A DNA stretch of 8,514 bases from the NCBI GenBank assembly GCA_947372405.1, contig CANBTO010000199.1:1-8514 (forward strand). The letters run 5' to 3'. Below are positions 5,685-8,514 of the stretch, in pieces; the first letter of the stretch is position 1, and each line of letters begins with the position of its first letter. This stretch comes from Verrucomicrobiaceae bacterium. GTDB taxonomy: Bacteria > Verrucomicrobiota > Verrucomicrobiae > Verrucomicrobiales > Akkermansiaceae. The position numbers and the translations under genes are program-made. The notes below the pieces were generated by a model that searched no databases, was not told the origin of the DNA, and was given only the letters and a program-made list of their open reading frames with translations.

Positions 5685-6674
5685 ATGTCCACTCCGCACT
5701 CCCCACTCCCCACTCCGCACTCGACCGTCGCCATCGGCGGCACCATCGCCATCGACCACGTCAAGACCCCTGAAGCCGAAGGAGCCAATCTTCTCGGCGG
5801 GTCCGCAGCCTACGCCGCGCTGGCGGCCTCGTTTTTCACCAAGCCGGTCTCGCTCGTCGGCATCATCGGCCATGATTTTCCGGCGGAGCATCTGGAGATG
5901 CTGGAAAACCGCGGTGTCTGCCTTGAAGGTGTGGAGCGCTCGGCGAGCGAGTCGTTCACCTGGTCCGGCGAATACCACGCCAACATGAACGAGCGCACCA
6001 CCCACCGTGTGGGCCTCAACGTGCTGGAGGATTGGAAGGTCAAAGTGCCGGATTCCATTCGCGGCACCGACATCGTCGTGCTCGCCAACATGTCCCCGGA
6101 CAACCAGTTGGAAATGCTCGGCCAGATGAACGGCTCCGCCAACCGTTTCGTCATCGCGGACACGATGGACCTCTGGATCTCCATTGCCAACGAACGCCTG
6201 CACGACGTGTTGCCGCACCTCGATCTGTTCGTGCTCAACGAAGGCGAGGCCCGCGAACTCGCAGGCACCTCCAACCTCGTCAAAGCCGGCCGCATCCTCC
6301 TCGAAAAAGGCCCGCGCCACGTCGTGGTGAAACTCGGCGAGTTCGGAGCCATGCTCTTTTCATCCGCCTCTCAACTATCAACCATCAACTCTCAACCATC
6401 AACTTCCGAAATTTTCCGCTGCTCCGCTTGGCCGCTGGAAACCGTGGCAGATCCCACCGGTGCGGGCGACACCTTCCTTGGTGCCATGGCGGGCTACCTC
6501 GCGGCCCAGGGCGCGCCGCCCTATGACTCCGCCTCTCTGCGCCAGGCGATCATCAAGGGCTCGATGCTCGCTTCCTTCACCTGCGAGGCCTTCTCCACGC
6601 GCCGCTTGGAAAACCTCACCACTGAGGATTTGGAACAGCGCATCGAGGAGTTCCGCCAGGCCACGCATTGGTGA
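5685..6674 (+). CDS. PfkB-family carbohydrate kinase
   Basis: ATP-dependent kinase of the ribokinase/PfkB fold, cytosolic; substrate not determinable from sequence. It has the N-terminal strand VAIGGTIAIDHV with substrate-binding acidic residue D24, the GGSAAYAALAAS helix, a central Rossmann-like part with NEGEARELAG, and the C-terminal signature DPTGAGDTFLGAMAGYLA starting at 256, with the catalytic base D262. At 329 residues it is slightly long for the family. The N-terminal 14 residues (MSTPHSPLPTPHST) are read from a heptamer array, and residues about 228-239 (SQLSTINSQPST) from another, so the native enzyme was probably about 25 residues shorter. The ATG at 5685 sits in CCATGTCC, also found at the start of the four-helix gene. 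No operon partner pointing to a sugar pathway is visible. Confidence 0.9.
   Translation: MSTPHSPLPTPHSTVAIGGTIAIDHVKTPEAEGANLLGGSAAYAALAASFFTKPVSLVGIIGHDFPAEHLEMLENRGVCLEGVERSASESFTWSGEYHANMNERTTHRVGLNVLEDWKVKVPDSIRGTDIVVLANMSPDNQLEMLGQMNGSANRFVIADTMDLWISIANERLHDVLPHLDLFVLNEGEARELAGTSNLVKAGRILLEKGPRHVVVKLGEFGAMLFSSASQLSTINSQPSTSEIFRCSAWPLETVADPTGAGDTFLGAMAGYLAAQGAPPYDSASLRQAIIKGSMLASFTCEAFSTRRLENLTTEDLEQRIEEFRQATHW
5691..5718. repeat. ACTCCGC heptamer array at the kinase N-terminus
   Basis: Four units ACTCCGC, ACTCCCC, ACTCCCC, ACTCCGC directly after ATGTCC continue the upstream reverse array (5648-5682), interrupted only by CCATGTCC. They encode a low-complexity STPHSPLPTPHS leader before the first conserved strand. 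Confidence 0.8.
6367..6401. repeat. ACTATCA heptamer array inside the kinase
   Basis: Five units CCTCTCA, ACTATCA, ACCATCA, ACTCTCA, ACCATCA. Only the reverse orientation is present, without the forward arm. A degenerate CTCTTTTC (6354-6361) lies just upstream. Translated as part of SASQLSTINSQPSTSEIF, in a loop shortly before the DPTGAGD signature, where extra residues are likely tolerated. Confidence 0.8.
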
Positions 6675-6677
6675 CCC

Positions 6678-6767
6678 GTAGGCGCGTTCGTCAGAACGCG
6701 ATGGTCTTGCAGCCCGCTCCCTTCTCAAACCACTAATGCCCCTCCGCACCGTTACCGGTGCGCCTAC
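6678..6767. repeat. Bipartite REP (BIME-like) element overlapping the RAYT start
   Basis: The left half begins with the tetranucleotide GTAG (6678) followed by the perfect hairpin CGCGTTC-GTCA-GAACGCG (6683-6700). The right half is an inverted, different REP: CGCACC-GTTACC-GGTGCG (6745-6762), ending CCTAC at 6767, which reads GTAG on the other strand. The outer 8 bases, GTAGGCGC and GCGCCTAC, are perfect inverted repeats. It starts three bases after the kinase stop, so it may also act as a 3' stabilising or terminating structure for that mRNA. Confidence 0.85.
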
Positions 6768-7326
6768 CACCTTGAAACGTCCGGATCATCTCCCCAGGCT
6801 CGATCCTTGCGCCTATCGTGGCCAGGCTTGGGTCCACTGGACCATGACCCTGCGGGACCGTGCCACCGGCTGGCTGGATGATGCCATGCTGGCCAATGTT
6901 AGGGAACTGCTGCTACACACCTTGTCCCGCCACCACCTCCACTGTGCCGCTTGGTGTCTGATGCCGGATCACGCGCATTTCCTGTGGATGGGCCTTTGGG
7001 AGGGTTCGGACCAGTTGCGCGCTGTCAGGTTCTTCCGCCGCCATTGGAACGCCAGACTTGCAAGTCACGGCGTCCGCTTGCAGCCGCAGGCATACGATCA
7101 CGTGCTGCGCGAAAGCGAGCGTCGCCCGGATGCCTTCGAGGACACCGTGCTCTACATTTTCCACAATCCGCAACGTGCAGGCTTGGTGGACGATTGGCGG
7201 GATTGGCCGTTTTTTGGTGCCATGGCTCCCGGATTCCCGGATCTGCCCGTCGTGCCCGTTGGAGAATTCTGGCCGCGCTTCTGGAAAATCCACAATCAGG
7301 AACGCACCCGCTTCTCCGGCGCGTAG
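6736..7326 (+). CDS. REP-associated tyrosine transposase (RAYT, Y1_Tnp family)
   Basis: A 196-residue single-strand DNA nuclease/transposase of the HUH superfamily, related to IS200/IS605 TnpA. The HUH motif is H79-A-H81 in MPDHAHFL (6970-6978), and the probable catalytic tyrosine is Y140 in LYIFHNPQRAGLV, the typical RAYT C-terminal motif. The N-terminal strand AYRGQAWVHWTMTLRD and the HCAAWCLMPDH region match the family. Such proteins cleave and rejoin single-stranded REP sequences in the known examples. ATG 6736 is inside the right half of a REP element, so the first 10 or so residues are REP-encoded; the TAG stop (7324-7326) is part of GTAG of the next REP. All catalytic residues are present, so it may be active. 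Confidence 0.88.
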   Translation: MPLRTVTGAPTTLKRPDHLPRLDPCAYRGQAWVHWTMTLRDRATGWLDDAMLANVRELLLHTLSRHHLHCAAWCLMPDHAHFLWMGLWEGSDQLRAVRFFRRHWNARLASHGVRLQPQAYDHVLRESERRPDAFEDTVLYIFHNPQRAGLVDDWRDWPFFGAMAPGFPDLPVVPVGEFWPRFWKIHNQERTRFSGA

Positions 7327-7402
7327 GCGCGTTCGTTAGGCACGTAGGCGCGTTCGTCAGAACGCGATGGTCAGCATCCCGTGCCGTTACCGGCCCGCCT
7401 AC
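7323..7402. repeat. REP elements overlapping the RAYT stop
   Basis: A partial copy, GTAGGCGCGTTCGT (7323-7336), precedes a complete element by 21 bases (7344-7402). The complete one has GTAG plus the CGCGTTC/GAACGCG hairpin on the left and a right half with CCGTTACCGG ending CGCCTAC at 7402. The middle is shorter than in the upstream copy (59 bp against 90 bp in total). Confidence 0.8.
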
Positions 7403-7436
7403 GTCCACTCGCCTTGCCTCACTCCCCCCGAACAAA

Positions 7437-7462
7437 AGAGGCCGCACTCGCGTGCGGCCTCT
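7437..7462. terminator. Strong hairpin, probable bidirectional terminator
   Basis: AGAGGCCGCAC (7437-7447) and GTGCGGCCTCT (7452-7462) form a perfect 11-bp stem with loop TCGC. An A-run (7434-7437) precedes it, and TAAATCTTT follows; the T-run is interrupted, so termination strength on the + strand is uncertain. It would end transcription of the RAYT region. Confidence 0.6.
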
Positions 7463-7471
7463 AAATCTTTG

Positions 7472-7535
7472 TCATGAATTCCTTCATGAAACCGGGGACC
7501 TCTCCCCTCGACGGGAAAAATCTGCACGTTTTCCC
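7472..7535. other. Two further perfect hairpins after the terminator
   Basis: TCATGAA-TTCC-TTCATGA (7472-7489) has a 7-bp stem with a 4-base loop. GGGAAAA (7513-7519) pairs with TTTTCCC (7529-7535) around a 9-base loop. Their role is unknown; they do not match the REP or heptamer repeats. The first could be a short operator-like palindrome. Confidence 0.5.
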
Positions 7536-7575
7536 CAACCCTGTCATGTCACTAAATAATGGGACACGGGGGAGC

Positions 7576-7669
7576 GTAGGCGCGTTCGTCAGAACGCGAT
7601 GGGTTTCCCAGCCGCGACTCTCCATAAAAACCACCTTGCCACCCCCCGTGCGGATACCGGCCTGCCTGC
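7576..7669. repeat. Bipartite REP element
   Basis: Left half GTAG plus CGCGTTC-GTCA-GAACGCG hairpin (7576-7598), then ATGGG. The right half (7651-7669) has ATACCGG and ends CCTGCCTGC, a degenerate form in which the inverted GTAG has become GCAG. Total 94 bp, close to the 6678-6767 copy in length. Confidence 0.75.
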
Positions 7670-7683
7670 ATTTCACCCCCGCC

Positions 7684-7707
7684 GTAGGCGCGTTCGTCAG
7701 AACGCGA
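7684..7707. repeat. Solitary half REP
   Basis: GTAG and the CGCGTTC-GTCA-GAACGCG hairpin are intact, but no right half follows. Shows that the left hairpin can exist alone, about 15 bases after the previous full element. Confidence 0.8.
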
Positions 7708-7769
7708 CGCCTCCCACCCCGGCCTTTGAGAAACTCTCAAATCACTGAAAACCAAACTGTTGCACCCAC

Positions 7770-7818
7770 CTCTCCCATTCCCCATTCCCCGCTCCGCACT
7801 CCGCGTTCCGCGTTCCCT
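7770..7818. repeat. ATTCCCC/ACTCCGC heptamer array
   Basis: Units CTCTCCC, ATTCCCC, ATTCCCC, GCTCCGC, ACTCCGC, GTTCCGC, GTTCCCT. Reverse orientation only, no forward arm within 100 bases upstream. Same family as the thiE and kinase arrays. Confidence 0.75.
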
Positions 7819-7829
7819 CCTCTTTTTCC

Positions 7830-7926
7830 AAAATTTCGTAAAATTTTCTTGCGGTCCCGCCTAAGACGCGGTTTCCTGTTCACGAAACCTGTGAATCCGC
7901 AGAACTCTTGTGTTTGGAAATTTCCA
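7830..7926 (+). promoter_or_regulatory. Possible control region of the last gene
   Basis: An AT-rich inverted repeat AAAATTT-CGTA-AAATTTT (7830-7847) is followed by TTGCGG (7849-7854) as a possible -35 and TTTCCT (7872-7877) as a weak -10 at 17 bases. A perfect 12-base palindrome TGGAAATTTCCA lies at 7915-7926, about 90 bases before the gene, and could be an operator. All are weak individually. Confidence 0.25.
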
Positions 7927-7988
7927 GCCACGAAAGCCAAGCAGACCACATCGACAACCAAATACCTCGACCAAACCAATCCCTCAGA

Positions 7989-8009
7989 AAATCCCAAATC
8001 CCAAATCCC
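7989..8009. repeat. AAATCCC triple heptamer
   Basis: Three exact copies of AAATCCC, ending 9 bases before the ATG at 8019. A fourth heptamer sequence with the same 7-base period, at the same kind of site (just before a start codon). No inverted arm is seen. Confidence 0.7.
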
Positions 8010-8018
8010 CATCCTGTC

Positions 8019-8514
8019 ATGAAACTATTAATCAAATCACTTTTAGCCGCAGCCTTCGCCTGTGGTATGGCACACGGTGCCGCCACCGCATACACCACTC
8101 CAGTGGGGTATGTTACTACTAACTGTGAACCTAACTCAGATACTTTTATTGCTAATCCGCTCGAGCGCGCAGCGGAGTACGCTGGCGCAGTCGGCTCGAT
8201 TACAGACAATACGGTTACTCTTACTTCGCCATCCACCATCATTGCTAATCAGTTTGTCTTTGGAGATTCTGCCCAGACGAATGTGGACAAAAACAATACC
8301 TACATGCTGGAAGTGACTTCGGGAGCTCTGGTTGGTAGAAAGTTCAAGATTACAGCAAACACCAGTACAACCATTGAGCTTGATCCGGATGCCGTGAACA
8401 CCGTTCAAGACCAAGGATTGCTGGCATCGGTTACGTTCCAGGTCCGGCCTTATTGGACAATGAACACTCTTTATCCCAATGGCCAGGGACTAGGATCAAC
8501 TTCCAATTTCTTCT
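8019..8514 (+). CDS. Secreted TIGR02597-like protein, 3'-truncated by the window edge
   Basis: The frame starts at ATG 8019 and is open to the window end (165 codons). The N-terminus MKLLIKSLLAAAFACGMAHG is a signal peptide: basic start, hydrophobic core, likely cleavage near residues 19-24. The mature part begins AYTTPVGYVTTNCEPNSDTF, followed by NPLERAAEYAGAVGSIT, a YMLEVTSGALVGRKFKIT stretch, TSTTIELDPDA and RPYWTMNTLYPNGQGLGSTS. This order of PVGYV, TSG...G, ITaN and PYWT..TLFP-type motifs fits the TIGR02597 family of exported Verrucomicrobia proteins of unknown function. Codon use is more AT-rich (AAT, ACT, GTT, CTT) than in the genes to the left. No Shine-Dalgarno is visible. The domain assignment is from memory of the family and moderately secure. 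Confidence 0.75.
   Translation, partial: MKLLIKSLLAAAFACGMAHGAATAYTTPVGYVTTNCEPNSDTFIANPLERAAEYAGAVGSITDNTVTLTSPSTIIANQFVFGDSAQTNVDKNNTYMLEVTSGALVGRKFKITANTSTTIELDPDAVNTVQDQGLLASVTFQVRPYWTMNTLYPNGQGLGSTSNFF

Larger units (their letters stand above)
5148..5690 (+). mobile_element. Candidate mobile cassette: four-helix gene between 86-bp direct repeats
   Basis: Bases 5148-5233 recur at 5605-5690, an offset of 457. The first 58 bases of the repeat differ at one position (5180 C, 5637 T). The next two heptamers have diverged (ACTCGAAACTCAGT against ATTCCGCATTCCGC), and the last 15 bases, ACTCCAACCATGTCC, are identical. The repeat includes the start codon and second codon of both the four-helix gene and the downstream kinase. 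Duplicated edges around a single gene suggest insertion or recombination at a pre-existing heptamer element between thiE and the kinase. No transposase is inside the unit, so calling it mobile is an inference. Confidence 0.45.
6678..7402 (+). mobile_element. RAYT gene with flanking REP elements (REPtron-like unit)
   Basis: A RAYT coding region bounded on both sides by bipartite REP elements (6678-6767 and 7344-7402) of the same family. This is the arrangement known for RAYTs, single-copy domesticated relatives of IS200/IS605 transposases associated with dispersal of REP/BIME repeats. More REP copies occur downstream without a RAYT. The REP edges overlap both ends of the coding frame. Confidence 0.75.
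7327..8018. other. Repeat-rich non-coding region
   Basis: About 690 bp without a convincing gene. It holds, in order: the REP pair after the RAYT, a strong hairpin with terminator character, two smaller hairpins, a full REP, a lone half REP, an ACTCCGC/ATTCCCC heptamer array, an AT-rich palindromic stretch and an AAATCCC array just before the last gene. Open frames crossing it are only translations of these repeats (GAFVRTR from REP). Confidence 0.8.

Noticed and set aside
5148..5690. Direct duplication as an assembly artefact
   Set aside because: The copies differ by one substitution and two diverged heptamers, and they enclose a complete unique gene, so a simple assembly duplication is unlikely, though long reads would settle it.
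2881..5718. Heptamer arrays as a CRISPR array
   Set aside because: Units are 7 bases and contiguous; there are no unique spacers of regular length and no cas genes.
7474..8022. 182-codon open frame across the repeat-rich region
   Set aside because: Its translation is repeats (GAFVRTR from REP twice, HSPLRTPRSAF from heptamers) with no recognisable domain, and it overlaps the start of the signal-peptide gene.

Overview
The window looks like a chromosome segment from a high-GC bacterium of the Verrucomicrobiota, probably Verrucomicrobiales. Three things suggest this: the style of the LeuRS, BCCP and biotin carboxylase proteins, weak or absent Shine-Dalgarno sequences, and a secreted TIGR02597-type protein at the right end, a family I know mainly from Verrucomicrobia. 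The assignment is an inference; no rRNA is present. Every supported gene is on the + strand.

Layout: 1-2286 is the C-terminal three quarters or more of leuS (start lies outside the window). After a 126-bp gap with a candidate promoter come accB (GTG start) and accC, the biotin carrier and biotin carboxylase of acetyl-CoA carboxylase. Then come thiE (thiamine phosphate synthase), a small four-helix-bundle (23S rRNA intervening-sequence/Avd-like) gene, a PfkB-family sugar kinase, and a REP-associated tyrosine transposase (RAYT). About 690 bp of repeat-rich non-coding DNA follows, then the start of the secreted TIGR02597-like gene, cut by the window end.

The genes are ordinary, but the DNA between and inside them is not. 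Almost every gap is filled by 7-bp-period tandem repeats, usually as a forward array, a short spacer and a reverse-complement array, so each can fold into a long hairpin. Several heptamer sequences are used (ACTCCGC, ACTATCA/ACTCTCA, ACTGATC, AAATCCC), yet the first three share the phase ACTnnnn, and five arrays are immediately preceded by CTCTTC. The arrays also sit in frame inside leuS, thiE and the sugar kinase, and they supply the stop codons of accC and thiE and the apparent start codons of thiE and the kinase. leuS also carries a different 69-bp, near-perfect palindrome in frame.

Two mobile-looking units stand out. The four-helix-bundle gene lies in a 457-bp unit bounded by an 86-bp direct duplication that includes the CCATGTCC start context of the downstream kinase. 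The RAYT is flanked by GTAG-type REP hairpins that provide both its start and stop codons, with further REP copies downstream. The most interesting possibility is that the heptamer arrays are one family of spreading elements with changing repeat units, and that the four-helix-bundle gene travels with or acts on them. The sequence shows the association, not the mechanism.
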